From: Dermabacteraceae bacterium TAE3-ERU27
GTDB lineage: Bacteria > Actinomycetota > Actinomycetes > Actinomycetales > Dermabacteraceae
DNA: 64,000 nucleotides
Direction of reading: 5' to 3'
NCBI GenBank assembly: GCA_019218415.1
Contig: JAHUUL010000001.1
Span: forward strand, 310,001 to 374,000
Below, in pieces: positions 9,619 through 17,701 of this stretch. The notes under the pieces were generated by a model that saw nothing but the letters and a program-made list of their open reading frames with translations, made no database searches and had not been told where the DNA came from. Made by a program: the position numbers and the translations under genes. Each line of letters begins with the position of its first letter. The stretch's first letter is position 1.

Positions 9619-10452
9619 TTACAGAAACGGGTTGTAGAAGCGCGACCCGTTGACGTGCAGCAGCCAGAGGGCCAGCAGCACCATTCCCACGCCCGCGGCG
9701 ATCACCAGCCAGTCGGCCAGCCGCAGGGGGCGTACGGAATACCAGGTGCGGCGTTTGCCCCGCCCGAAGCCGCGCAGCTCCATGGCGGTAGACGCGACCT
9801 CTATTCGGTCGAAACTGCCTAGCAGGAGAGGGAACAGGATCCCGGCCCCGTTGCGCAGGCGCGCCCGCAAGGGTGCCTTACGGGAGATGTCTAGGCCGCG
9901 CGCCTGCTGGGCCTGGGAGATGGTGTGAAAATCGCGCTGCACGTCGGGGATATAGCGCAGGGTGAGCGCTACGGCGTAAGAGATGCGGTAGGGCAGGCCG
10001 AGGCGATTGAGGGAGGCCGCTAACTCGCTCGGCTGCGTGGTGGCAATGAACAGCACCACCGGGGGCATCACGGCGAAGTATTTGAGGGTCACGTTTAGTT
10101 GATAAAAGAGCTGCTCCGAAGTGATGTCCCAGCCTCCGGGGCCGGTCAGCAGCAGGTGCCGGGTACCGTACAGTTCGCTGCCGTAACCGGGGGCGAACAG
10201 GAATATCAGCAGGTTATTGAGCAGCATCAAGACGGCCAGCAGCCACAGAATCAGCGAAAAATCGCGTAGGCGCATCCCGCTAAAGAAGAACATCAGCAGG
10301 GATACGCAAAGCTCCAGCGCCAGGAAACGGGTATCGAAGCTAATGATCGACCCTGCCAGCAAGCAGATCGTTAGCAGGAGCTTAGAGGTTCCCGTCAGGG
10401 AATGCAGGAACGAGGACCGGGCGGCGTAGCCGAGCAAAGGAGCGTCACTCAT
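9619..10452 (-). CDS. ECF transporter transmembrane (T) component, CbiQ/EcfT family
   Basis: 277-aa scaffold membrane protein that couples the two ATPases to the substrate-binding S component. About five to six hydrophobic helices are visible. The paired coupling-helix motifs are present as 'QAQQARGLD' and 'AMELRGFG' (Ala-Arg-Gly type), placed after 'RYIPDVQRDF'. Its ATG overlaps the ATPase stop by four bases (10449-10452). It is the last gene of the four-gene operon. Confidence 0.93.
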   Translation of the reverse strand: MSDAPLLGYAARSSFLHSLTGTSKLLLTICLLAGSIISFDTRFLALELCVSLLMFFFSGMRLRDFSLILWLLAVLMLLNNLLIFLFAPGYGSELYGTRHLLLTGPGGWDITSEQLFYQLNVTLKYFAVMPPVVLFIATTQPSELAASLNRLGLPYRISYAVALTLRYIPDVQRDFHTISQAQQARGLDISRKAPLRARLRNGAGILFPLLLGSFDRIEVASTAMELRGFGRGKRRTWYSVRPLRLADWLVIAAGVGMVLLALWLLHVNGSRFYNPFL

Positions 10453-12209
10453 TGCTTCCCCCCTACGTTGGCCCTGCGTTCCGCACCGATGAAGGCCTCC
10501 GCAAAGCCCGCCTCGTCAGCGATGTCGGCCCGTCGCGCCAGCTCGTACAGACTGGTCGTGACCAGGGAGGCCCGCTGCGTCAGGGAAGGATCGCTAAGCA
10601 CCTGGGAACAGGGCGCATCGGCAAGTAGGCCGCCCTCGCTCAGCACGAGCACACGCGGCGTGTATTCGAGCGCCAGATGCATGTCGTGGGTTATCAGCAA
10701 GATGGTGTGCCCCTGTTCGTTGAGGCGGCGTAGGAACTCCATGATCTCGGTGTAGTGCGCCCAATCCTGCCCCGCCGTGGGTTCGTCCAGGATCAACAGG
10801 TCGGGGGAGGAAACCAGTATCGCCGCTACGGTAAGGCGTTTCTTCTGGCCGTAGCTAAGCGCGCCGATGGGCCAGTTGCGCATCGGCCACAGGCCGCATA
10901 CTTCTAGGGTTTCCCGCATCCGCGCGCGCTGTGCTTCGTTTAGTTCGCCGCCCTTGCCGCCGGTCAGGGAAAGCGCGACCTCCGCCGCGACGGTGGGCTG
11001 CGAGATCATATGGTTTGGGTTTTGCAGCACGAAGCCAACCCTGCGCCCGCGCTCCGCTATGGTCAGCGACGCGGCGTCCTCCCCGGCCAATTCGATGCTT
11101 CCCGCATAGGGAGCGAAACCGCAAATGGTGCGCGCGAGGGTGGATTTACCTGCCCCGTTGTTTCCTAGCAGCGCCAGCATCTCGCCGCGGCGCACGGTGA
11201 AAGATACGCCTTTCAACACCGGGGTGGTGCCCAGGGTGCAGCGCAGGTCGCTTACCCGCAGGGCGGGGACTTGGGCCGACGCTTCCTCCGGCGTAGCGGG
11301 GGAGGGAGCCTGCTGTGCATACCAGGCGCGCAGGGCAGGGGCGTCGAAACGCACGGTGGCTACGTGCTCCGGGCGGTCCGCGGCGGTAATTTGCTGCCCG
11401 GCCAGGCGTAAAGCGCTCAGGTACAGCGGCATGCGGATGCCGTGGCGCGGCAATAGGTCGCTCGCCAATATCTGTGCCGGGGGAGCGTCGGCGATGATCC
11501 GGCCCTCGGCCATCACCACGATCCTGTCCACGCCGTGATCCAGCACATCTTCCAGCCGGTGTTCGACGATGATTACCGTCTTACCTTCCGTCCGGTTTAG
11601 CTTGTCCAGCAGCGCAATCGTGGATTTACCGCTGGCCGGGTCCAGGCTCGCCAGCGGCTCGTCGCACAGCAGCACGTCCACGTCGTCCACCAGGACCCCG
11701 GCGATGGCGACCCGCTGCTTTTGGCCTCCGGAAAGGTTCTGTGGGGTGTGCTCCAGCCTGTCGGCTATCCCCACGGCTTGCGCGGCGCGAACCACGTATT
11801 CGCGCATCTGATTTACCGGCACCGCCTGATTTTCGAGCGAGAACGCGATGTCTTCCGCGACGCTCAACCCCACGAACTGGCCGTCGGAATCCTGCAGTAC
11901 GGTGCCCACCCGCGTGCCTAGCTCAGCCACGTGAACCTTGCGCGGGTCAAGCCCCAGGATGTCTATCTCTCCGCTCAGCTCTCCCCGGTAACGGTGGGGA
12001 ATCATGCCGTTAAGGATGTGTACCAGCGTTGATTTGCCACACCCGGACTGCCCTATAATGGCGATTTTCTCTCCGCGCCGCACCGTCAGGTTGATGTCGT
12101 GCAGGGTGGGTGAAGACTGCTCCCTGTACTGGAAAGAAACTCCGTGCAGGGAGATAACAGGCGCAGCCCCACCTGTTTGGTGGGGCTGCGGCGAGTGCTG
12201 TCTGGGCAC
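10449..12209 (-). CDS. ECF transporter fused double ATPase (A-A' component)
   Basis: 586-aa fusion of two ABC ATPase domains energising an ECF importer. Domain 1 (about 18-250) has GQSGCGKST, LSGGQ and DEPLASLD; domain 2 (about 318-560) has GNNGAGKST, a variant signature LSYGQ and DEPTAGQD. Many ECF systems have two separate genes (ecfA1/ecfA2). GTG 12209 has AAAGG six bases upstream. A perfect 12-bp hairpin covers codons 7-16 and may tune expression. It follows the S gene by 26 bases and overlaps the T gene. Confidence 0.95.
   Translation of the reverse strand: MPRQHSPQPHQTGGAAPVISLHGVSFQYREQSSPTLHDINLTVRRGEKIAIIGQSGCGKSTLVHILNGMIPHRYRGELSGEIDILGLDPRKVHVAELGTRVGTVLQDSDGQFVGLSVAEDIAFSLENQAVPVNQMREYVVRAAQAVGIADRLEHTPQNLSGGQKQRVAIAGVLVDDVDVLLCDEPLASLDPASGKSTIALLDKLNRTEGKTVIIVEHRLEDVLDHGVDRIVVMAEGRIIADAPPAQILASDLLPRHGIRMPLYLSALRLAGQQITAADRPEHVATVRFDAPALRAWYAQQAPSPATPEEASAQVPALRVSDLRCTLGTTPVLKGVSFTVRRGEMLALLGNNGAGKSTLARTICGFAPYAGSIELAGEDAASLTIAERGRRVGFVLQNPNHMISQPTVAAEVALSLTGGKGGELNEAQRARMRETLEVCGLWPMRNWPIGALSYGQKKRLTVAAILVSSPDLLILDEPTAGQDWAHYTEIMEFLRRLNEQGHTILLITHDMHLALEYTPRVLVLSEGGLLADAPCSQVLSDPSLTQRASLVTTSLYELARRADIADEAGFAEAFIGAERRANVGGKQ
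12162..12190 (-). promoter_or_regulatory. Hairpin in the first codons of the ECF ATPase
   Basis: Perfect 12-bp inverted repeat CGCAGCCCCACC / GGTGGGGCTGCG with a 5-base loop, at codons 7-16 of the ATPase gene and 26 bases after the ribosome site. No T tract follows. It could slow translation or protect an mRNA end between the S and A-A' genes. Confidence 0.55.
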
Positions 12210-12235
12210 GAAAAACCTTTGCGTTCGGGGAGGGG

Positions 12236-12799
12236 CTAGTCCTCGAGCTTGAGGCTGCCGGTGCGGGTCTGTGTCTTGACGTAAACCGCCGCGAGCAGGG
12301 TGCCGACTAGGCAGGTAACCACCGAGTTGGAAGCGAACGCGAAGATGCCCTGCGTGTAAACCTTGCCCGCGGGCTCGGCGTAGATCAGCACATCTAGGGT
12401 CGGCGCGATGAGCGGCCAGGCCACCGCGTTAGCGACGATGATTGCTCCGTTAAAGGCAAAAATGTCTTTGCTGCTGAAAACACCGTCGCGTACGTTTACG
12501 CGCAGCAGCAGGATGCCGACGATAAGGCCGAAAGCCAGGGTCGATATCTCCCACGAGATCCACAGGCCGTAGCCGGTGGTATCTATCAGCAGGTGGCCGA
12601 TGAATCCGGCGATTGCTGCGACGAGGGGGCCGTAGACGAGCGCGAGCAGCGCGAGCGCTGCGTACTGCAGGCTGATCGAGGTGTTGGGAATGGGCGAGGG
12701 GATGGCGACGAAACGGCCGAGCACGAAGAAAATCGCGGCACCGATACCGATCGCTACCACCTGGGTAGCGGGCGATGCGCCCTTGCTCCAGAAGGTCAT
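12236..12799 (-). CDS. ECF transporter substrate-binding (S) component, UPF0397 family
   Basis: 187-aa membrane protein with about five to six helices, which determines the substrate. UPF0397-type features include 'IPSPIPNTSISLQYAALALLA' broken by a turn, 'AGFIGHLLIDTTGYGLWISWE' in outline and 'AFNGAIIVANAVAWPLIAP'. ATG 12799 has AAAGGA seven bases upstream and overlaps the stop of the SAM hydrolase gene (ATGA), so both are translated together. Substrate is unknown; close ties to a SAM hydroxide adenosyltransferase point to an adenosine-, methionine- or SAM-related metabolite, as inference only. Confidence 0.88.
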   Translation of the reverse strand: MTFWSKGASPATQVVAIGIGAAIFFVLGRFVAIPSPIPNTSISLQYAALALLALVYGPLVAAIAGFIGHLLIDTTGYGLWISWEISTLAFGLIVGILLLRVNVRDGVFSSKDIFAFNGAIIVANAVAWPLIAPTLDVLIYAEPAGKVYTQGIFAFASNSVVTCLVGTLLAAVYVKTQTRTGSLKLED

Positions 12800-13662
12800 G
12801 ACGGGGTCCTTTCGGATAGTAGCGGGGTGAGGGTAATGCACCAGTCGGTGCCGGTGGAAATATTGAAAGCGCGGGCGTAACTGCCGCGGTTGATGGCAAG
12901 CGCCATCCTGTCCAGGCTGTTCACGTACAGCAGGGACTCGCCCACCTCTACGGCGGCGAAACTTGTGGCGTAGACGAGCTGGCTGACGTGCGTGATGCGG
13001 GACTGGTGTGTGATCGCCACCCGCACCCTGTCGCCATGCTTGCAGCCGAGCTGCAGGAACGTTTCGCGCGGGATAGAGGTCCAGAGGGAGCCGTAACGAA
13101 TGTCTAGCGCGTCCACGGTGCCGTGCACGGCGCCGTCAGCAATGTGCGGCTCCACCACGGGGAGCTGTTCCAGGGTTTCCAGCGGTAACAGGGGGCCGAC
13201 CTCGCAATAGTCGATTACCCCGGCTGCCAAGCGGGCCCCGGTGTAGGCGTAAATGTCGCGGCCGTGGAAGGTGTAGGACTCGCCGGAACCGGGAAGCCGG
13301 TTCACGCTTTCGTCGATCTCCCGCAGCTCCGCCACCCCGAACAGCCTGTGCAGGTGCGTCAGGGTGCCGTTGTTGGGAGTGACAACGTAATGGCCGCTGT
13401 TCGTGCGCGCGACCACGGAGAGGCGATCGGAACCGACGCCGGGATCGACCACGGAAACGAACACGCTTCCCTGCGGCCAGTAGTTGACGGTCTGTGCGAG
13501 GCGGTACGAGCCCTCCCAGATGTCGTACGGCGGGATATTGTGCGTGACGTCGTGGATGCGTAGTTCGTCGCTGACGCAGGCGGCCACGCCGTACATGGCG
13601 CTTACCGCGCCGTCGTCGTAGCCGAAGTCAGACTGCAGCACCAGGGGGCTTGTTTTACTCAC
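12796..13662 (-). CDS. SAM hydroxide adenosyltransferase (DUF62 family SAM hydrolase)
   Basis: 288-aa relative of fluorinase/chlorinase that, in characterised members, hydrolyses S-adenosylmethionine to adenosine and methionine. The catalytic triad of the hydrolase subgroup is present: Asp73 and Arg80 in VVDPGVGSDR and His133 in TFHGRD. The N-terminal SAM-binding part is 'LQSDFGYDDGAVSAM'; 'NNGTL' follows the triad. It is first in an operon with an ECF importer. GTG 13662 is the likely start, without an obvious ribosome site. The reaction is established for the family; why it is tied to an importer is open. Confidence 0.9.
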   Translation of the reverse strand: MSKTSPLVLQSDFGYDDGAVSAMYGVAACVSDELRIHDVTHNIPPYDIWEGSYRLAQTVNYWPQGSVFVSVVDPGVGSDRLSVVARTNSGHYVVTPNNGTLTHLHRLFGVAELREIDESVNRLPGSGESYTFHGRDIYAYTGARLAAGVIDYCEVGPLLPLETLEQLPVVEPHIADGAVHGTVDALDIRYGSLWTSIPRETFLQLGCKHGDRVRVAITHQSRITHVSQLVYATSFAAVEVGESLLYVNSLDRMALAINRGSYARAFNISTGTDWCITLTPLLSERTPS

Positions 13663-13753
13663 GTGCCAATCTTAGTGACCCGTCAGGGGAGGGGGTAGTG
13701 GTGTGAACATCTGTTTCATCTACCGTGACGACGCAGCCGCTATGGCCGGTGAG

Positions 13754-14569
13754 TCAGCGGGCCACCATCATCGGGGTGCCGGTGACGGGATCGGGCACCA
13801 CTAGGCAGGACATGCCGAACACGTCCTGCACCAGATCGGCGGTAAGCACCTCTGCGGGTGTGCCCTGGGAAACCACCCGGCCGTCCTTCATCGCAACCAG
13901 GCGATCCGCAAAGCGCGCCGCCTGGTTTAGATCGTGCAGCACCGTCACCACGGTCTTGCCATCGCGCTTGAAGCCCTGTAGCAGGCGAAGCACCTCGAAC
14001 TGATGGGACACATCAAGGTAGGTGGTCGGCTCGTCGAGCAGCATGTATTCGGTTTGCTGCGCCAGCAGCAGGGCGATCCAGACCCGCTGCCGCTGCCCAC
14101 CCGAAAGCTCGTCCACCCGCGCCTGAGCCAGTTCGGTAACCCCGGTGGCGCGCAGCGCCGCGCTCACGGCCGCTTCGTCATCGTTACTCCACTGGCGCAA
14201 AGGGCCGGTGTGCGGGCTGCGCCCGCGCGGAACCAGATCGGCCACCGTAATGCCATCGGGGGCGGTTGCGGTTTGGGGCAGCAGGCCAAGGCGCAGCGCG
14301 AGCTTGCGCGAGGGGAGACGGTGTATCTCGTCGCCGTCCAGCGTGATCATGCCTCCCGCGAGGGGGAGCACGCGCGCCATGCTGCGCAGCAGGGTGGATT
14401 TACCGCAGGCGTTCGGGCCGATGATGGCGGTAAAGGTGCCGGGCGTTATCCCCAGATCTACCTCGTGCAATACCTCGCGGCGGTCGTAGGAGACGCGCAC
14501 CTCGCGGGCGTGCAGCCCCGGCTCGTTTGCCGAAGCTGCACGCCCGTCGTGCTGTGGGCTGTTAGCCAC
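13754..14569 (-). CDS. Iron-siderophore ABC transporter ATP-binding protein
   Basis: 271-aa ATPase of the FecE/FepC group. Motifs: Walker A GPNACGKST, signature LSGGQRQRVWIA, Walker B 'YMLLDEPTTYLD', H-loop 'TVLHDLNQAARF'. 'DLVPRGRSPH' is typical of ferric-siderophore ATPases. GTG 14569 shares one base with the stop of the binding-protein gene, so both are one transcript. Permease partners are the divergent pair at 15567-17629. Confidence 0.94.
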   Translation of the reverse strand: MANSPQHDGRAASANEPGLHAREVRVSYDRREVLHEVDLGITPGTFTAIIGPNACGKSTLLRSMARVLPLAGGMITLDGDEIHRLPSRKLALRLGLLPQTATAPDGITVADLVPRGRSPHTGPLRQWSNDDEAAVSAALRATGVTELAQARVDELSGGQRQRVWIALLLAQQTEYMLLDEPTTYLDVSHQFEVLRLLQGFKRDGKTVVTVLHDLNQAARFADRLVAMKDGRVVSQGTPAEVLTADLVQDVFGMSCLVVPDPVTGTPMMVAR

Positions 14570-15528
14570 TACTTGTTGAACGCCTTTTCGATGTCATCCA
14601 GCACCGCGTTGGAGCCGATAACGCCGATGCCGGTCATCCAGGTGGACTCGTCTACCTGGTAGACGTGGCCCGCCTTAACCGCGGGAAGCTGGCCCCACAC
14701 CTTGGCGACCTCGCCTGCGGCATTCTCGTTTGCCTTGCCGCCGTGCGCGGTGAAGAAGATGTAATCGGCATTCATCTCCGCGTAGTTTTCAACGCTCAGC
14801 TTTTCGATCGAGTACTGGTTCCAGTCGCGCTTCGGGATGGTGAAACCGACCTTTTCGAGCAGGCTGCCAGAGAAGCTGTTGGGACCGTAGAGACGCAGGT
14901 GATCCTTGCGGAAGCGCACCATATTGACGGTCTTGCCCTTGGCCTGGATCTTCTCTCCCACCTGGACCGCACGCTCGTTGACCTGCTTGATCAGAGCGTC
15001 CATTTCGGCTTTCTTGCCGAGGGCCTGAGCGGTCAGGTTCGCCTGGTTTTCCCAGTCAGTGCCGGAGGTCTCGGTGAAAACGGTGGGTGCGATAGCGGCC
15101 AGCTCGTCGTAAATCTTCTCGTGGCGCAGCTTCGAGCCGATGATCAGGTCCGGGTTCAGCTTCGCGATGGCGTCCACGTCAGGCTCGGTAAGCAGGCCGA
15201 CGGGGGTGGTGTCCTTCAGCTTGTCGGCCAGGTAGGTGGGGAAACCGTTGCCCGCGGCCTTCGTGGTGGTAGCGCCTACGGGGATCACGCCCACCGCGAC
15301 GGCGGCGTCGAGCATCGGGGTGTCGAGCACGACCACGCGCTGGGGATTCTTCGGGATCTCCGAAGTGCCCATCGCATGCTCAATCTTGACGGCCTCGCCC
15401 TTGGGTTTTGCGGGCGGGCCGGCGGGCTTACCGCAAGAGGCCAGCAGCAGTGCCAGGCTGAGCAGCAGCGCCGCAAACGCGAACGCGCGTATACGAGTGT
15501 GTCGGGTTAGGGAAAGAGGAATAAACAT
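14569..15528 (-). CDS. Iron-siderophore ABC transporter binding lipoprotein
   Basis: 319-aa extracytoplasmic binding protein. A signal sequence ends in the lipobox LLASC (Cys32), so it is lipid-anchored. The periplasmic-binding fold (Fe-siderophore/B12 type) shows 'NPQRVVVLDTPMLDAAVAVG' in outline, 'LNPDLIIGS' and the C-terminal lobe from about residue 170. It is the first gene of the leftward arm; its start codon overlaps the left edge of a DtxR/IdeR-like box, which would give iron-dependent repression. The siderophore is not identifiable. Confidence 0.93.
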   Translation of the reverse strand: MFIPLSLTRHTRIRAFAFAALLLSLALLLASCGKPAGPPAKPKGEAVKIEHAMGTSEIPKNPQRVVVLDTPMLDAAVAVGVIPVGATTTKAAGNGFPTYLADKLKDTTPVGLLTEPDVDAIAKLNPDLIIGSKLRHEKIYDELAAIAPTVFTETSGTDWENQANLTAQALGKKAEMDALIKQVNERAVQVGEKIQAKGKTVNMVRFRKDHLRLYGPNSFSGSLLEKVGFTIPKRDWNQYSIEKLSVENYAEMNADYIFFTAHGGKANENAAGEVAKVWGQLPAVKAGHVYQVDESTWMTGIGVIGSNAVLDDIEKAFNK

Positions 15529-15546
15529 TAGGCCAGGCTAACAAGA
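15528..15546 (+). promoter_or_regulatory. DtxR/IdeR-like iron box between the divergent siderophore genes
   Basis: TTAGGCCAGGCTAACAAGA matches the IdeR/DtxR consensus TTAGGTTAGGCTAACCTAA at 14 of 19 positions, with the central AGGCTAAC intact. It lies in the 38-base gap between the binding-protein and permease starts and could control both. A further TTAGGG follows at 15552. Confidence 0.7.
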
Positions 15547-15566
15547 TTCAGTTAGGGTTGCAGCAA

Positions 15567-16595
15567 ATGGTTGCTACAGATGCCCGGCCCTTGCGCGCGG
15601 GGAAAAGGGCCCCGCTCAGCCTGCTGGCGGGGCTACTTCTGCTGTTCGCAGCCGTATGCGCCAGTTTTGCCCTGGGGGCCCGCGCGATTCCCCTGCCGGA
15701 GGTCTGGGCCGCCCTGCAAGGTGCGGGCTCGAACGACGTTGTGGTGACAGTCACTGATCTGCGCCTGGGAAGGACGCTGCTGGGGCTGCTCGCCGGGAGC
15801 GCACTGGGAGCAGCCGGAGTGCTCATGCAGTCCCTCACCCGTAACCCGATCGCGGACCCCGGCCTCCTCGGGGTAAACGCCGGAGCGGCCTTCGGCGTGG
15901 CCCTGGCGATTGCCGTCTTCGGCACGCTTTCCCAACCGGCCACCATCCTTGCCGCCTTCGTCGGCGCGGGCCTGGCCGCCGGTGTGGTTTTCGTGTTTGC
16001 CGGGGCGAGCAACACCGCAAACTCTCCCGTGCGTCTCACCCTGAGCGGGGTGGCGATAGCGGCGATTCTGGCGGGCTTTACCCACGCGCTCGTGGCCACC
16101 AACGAACGGGTGCTGGACGAGTTCCGTTTCTGGCGGGTGGGTTCCCTACTTGCGCACGGGCTGCGGGACATCGCCTGGTTCCTGCCCGCGATACTCGTCG
16201 GCCTGCTGCTCACCCTGTACCTATCCCGCACCCTGGACACGATCGCGCTCGGTGACGACAGCGCCCTCGCGCTCGGGGTGAACCCGGCGAGGACCAGACT
16301 GATCGGCCTCCTCGCCGTAACCATCCTGGCCGGCACCGCCACCGCCCTGGTCGGGCCGATCACCTTCGTGGGCTTGGCCGTCCCTCACCTGGTGCGTCGC
16401 GTAGTCGGTCCCCGCCACACCCTGGTGGTGCCGCTCTCGATTCTCATCGCGCCCGCCCTGCTACTGGCGGCCGACGTGGTCGGCAGGCTAATCGGTGGCT
16501 ACGGGGAAGTGCCCGTGGGAGTGGTTACCGCGCTGATCGGCGCCCCGCTGCTGGCACTAATGGTTATCTTCGGTGGGAAGGGGAAGCTCGGATGA
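15567..16595 (+). CDS. Iron-siderophore ABC permease (FecCD family), first subunit
   Basis: 342-aa permease with about nine to ten membrane helices. FecCD hallmarks are 'RLGRTLLGLLAGSALGAAGV', 'QSLTRNPIADPGLLGVNAGA' in outline, and the ATPase-contact region 'LVGPITFVGLAVPHLVR'. ATG 15567 lies nine bases after GTTAGGG and is preferred over TTG 15558. Its last four bases overlap the next permease gene. Works with the ATPase and binding protein on the other strand. Confidence 0.94.
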   Translation: MVATDARPLRAGKRAPLSLLAGLLLLFAAVCASFALGARAIPLPEVWAALQGAGSNDVVVTVTDLRLGRTLLGLLAGSALGAAGVLMQSLTRNPIADPGLLGVNAGAAFGVALAIAVFGTLSQPATILAAFVGAGLAAGVVFVFAGASNTANSPVRLTLSGVAIAAILAGFTHALVATNERVLDEFRFWRVGSLLAHGLRDIAWFLPAILVGLLLTLYLSRTLDTIALGDDSALALGVNPARTRLIGLLAVTILAGTATALVGPITFVGLAVPHLVRRVVGPRHTLVVPLSILIAPALLLAADVVGRLIGGYGEVPVGVVTALIGAPLLALMVIFGGKGKLG

Positions 16596-17629
16596 GCCTG
16601 TTACCCCAGTACCGCGTGTTTAGCCGTGCGGGCCTTTCCGTGCGGGTGCATCGACGTAGCGTTTTGGTTGCCTCGTTGATGGCGCTCAGCCTGTTTTGCG
16701 TAGTGGCGCTATCCCTGGTCAGCGGCGGTTACACGGTCAGCGCTGCGGACGCCTGGAACGTATTAAAGGGCGAGAGCGTCTCGCGGCTGACCGACTTCTT
16801 CGTGTTGCAGCGCAGGCTGCCGCGCGCGTTGCTCGCCGTCACCGTCGGTGCCTGCCTCGGCCTCTCGGGAAACCTATTCCAGGCGGTCACCCGTAACCCG
16901 CTGGCCAGTCCCGACGTAATCGGCGTGACCAACGGCGCCTCCGCAGGCGCGGCCATCGTGCTCCTGCTGCTCGGGGGTTCCTTCGCGCAGGCATCGTTGG
17001 GGGCGCTCGCCGGTGCAGCCACAACCGCCGTGCTGATGCTTTTGTTGGCGTCCCGCACGGGGCTTACCGGGTCGCGCTTCGTCATCTTCGGCATCGCCCT
17101 CGGCGCGCTTTCTTCGGCGGTCGTTTCCTACCTGATGACGCAGGTCTATATAGGTAACGCCTCCACCGCGCAGATGTGGTTGCTGGGCTCCCTGCAGGGG
17201 CGCGGCTGGCAGGAACTGCCCCTCGCGTTCTGGGGGCTTCTAGCATCGTTCCTGCTGGTCGGTTATTGCCGAAAGGACATGCTGCTGGGCGAACTGGGAG
17301 AAGAAAGTGCCGTCTCTCTGGGGGCCAACGTGCGCCTTAGCCGTGCGCTGTTGATCCTGGCGGGCATCCTCGCGGTGGCGGTCGCCATCGTCTCTGCCGG
17401 GGCGATTAGTTTTGTGGCGTTGGCGGCCCCGCACATCGCGCAGCGCCTCGCGGGGCGGGCCAGCCCGGTTGCGTCGGCGCTGTGCGGCGGGCTGCTGCTT
17501 GCCGTCTGCGATCTGGTCGCGCTGTACGCCTTCCCGGTCCCGATCCCCGTGGGGGCGGTAACCATCGCCGTTGGCGGTGCGTTCTTCCTCTACCTGCTGT
17601 GGCGCGAGGGAGGGGTCCGCTCCCGGTGA
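16592..17629 (+). CDS. Iron-siderophore ABC permease (FecCD family), second subunit
   Basis: 345-aa partner permease. 'RRLPRALLAVTVGACLGLSG' in outline, 'FQAVTRNPLASPDVIGVTNGA' broken by loops, and 'SFVALAAPHIAQRLAG' match the second FecCD subunit. ATG 16592 overlaps the previous stop (ATGA). About nine hydrophobic helices. No separate promoter is seen. Confidence 0.94.
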   Translation: MSLLPQYRVFSRAGLSVRVHRRSVLVASLMALSLFCVVALSLVSGGYTVSAADAWNVLKGESVSRLTDFFVLQRRLPRALLAVTVGACLGLSGNLFQAVTRNPLASPDVIGVTNGASAGAAIVLLLLGGSFAQASLGALAGAATTAVLMLLLASRTGLTGSRFVIFGIALGALSSAVVSYLMTQVYIGNASTAQMWLLGSLQGRGWQELPLAFWGLLASFLLVGYCRKDMLLGELGEESAVSLGANVRLSRALLILAGILAVAVAIVSAGAISFVALAAPHIAQRLAGRASPVASALCGGLLLAVCDLVALYAFPVPIPVGAVTIAVGGAFFLYLLWREGGVRSR

Positions 17630-17701
17630 TTATCGTCCCGGAAGCACCGTGTGCCCCGGAGCCTTTACTGGACTGACGCCACCCCCTAATACGATGGGGG
17701 C

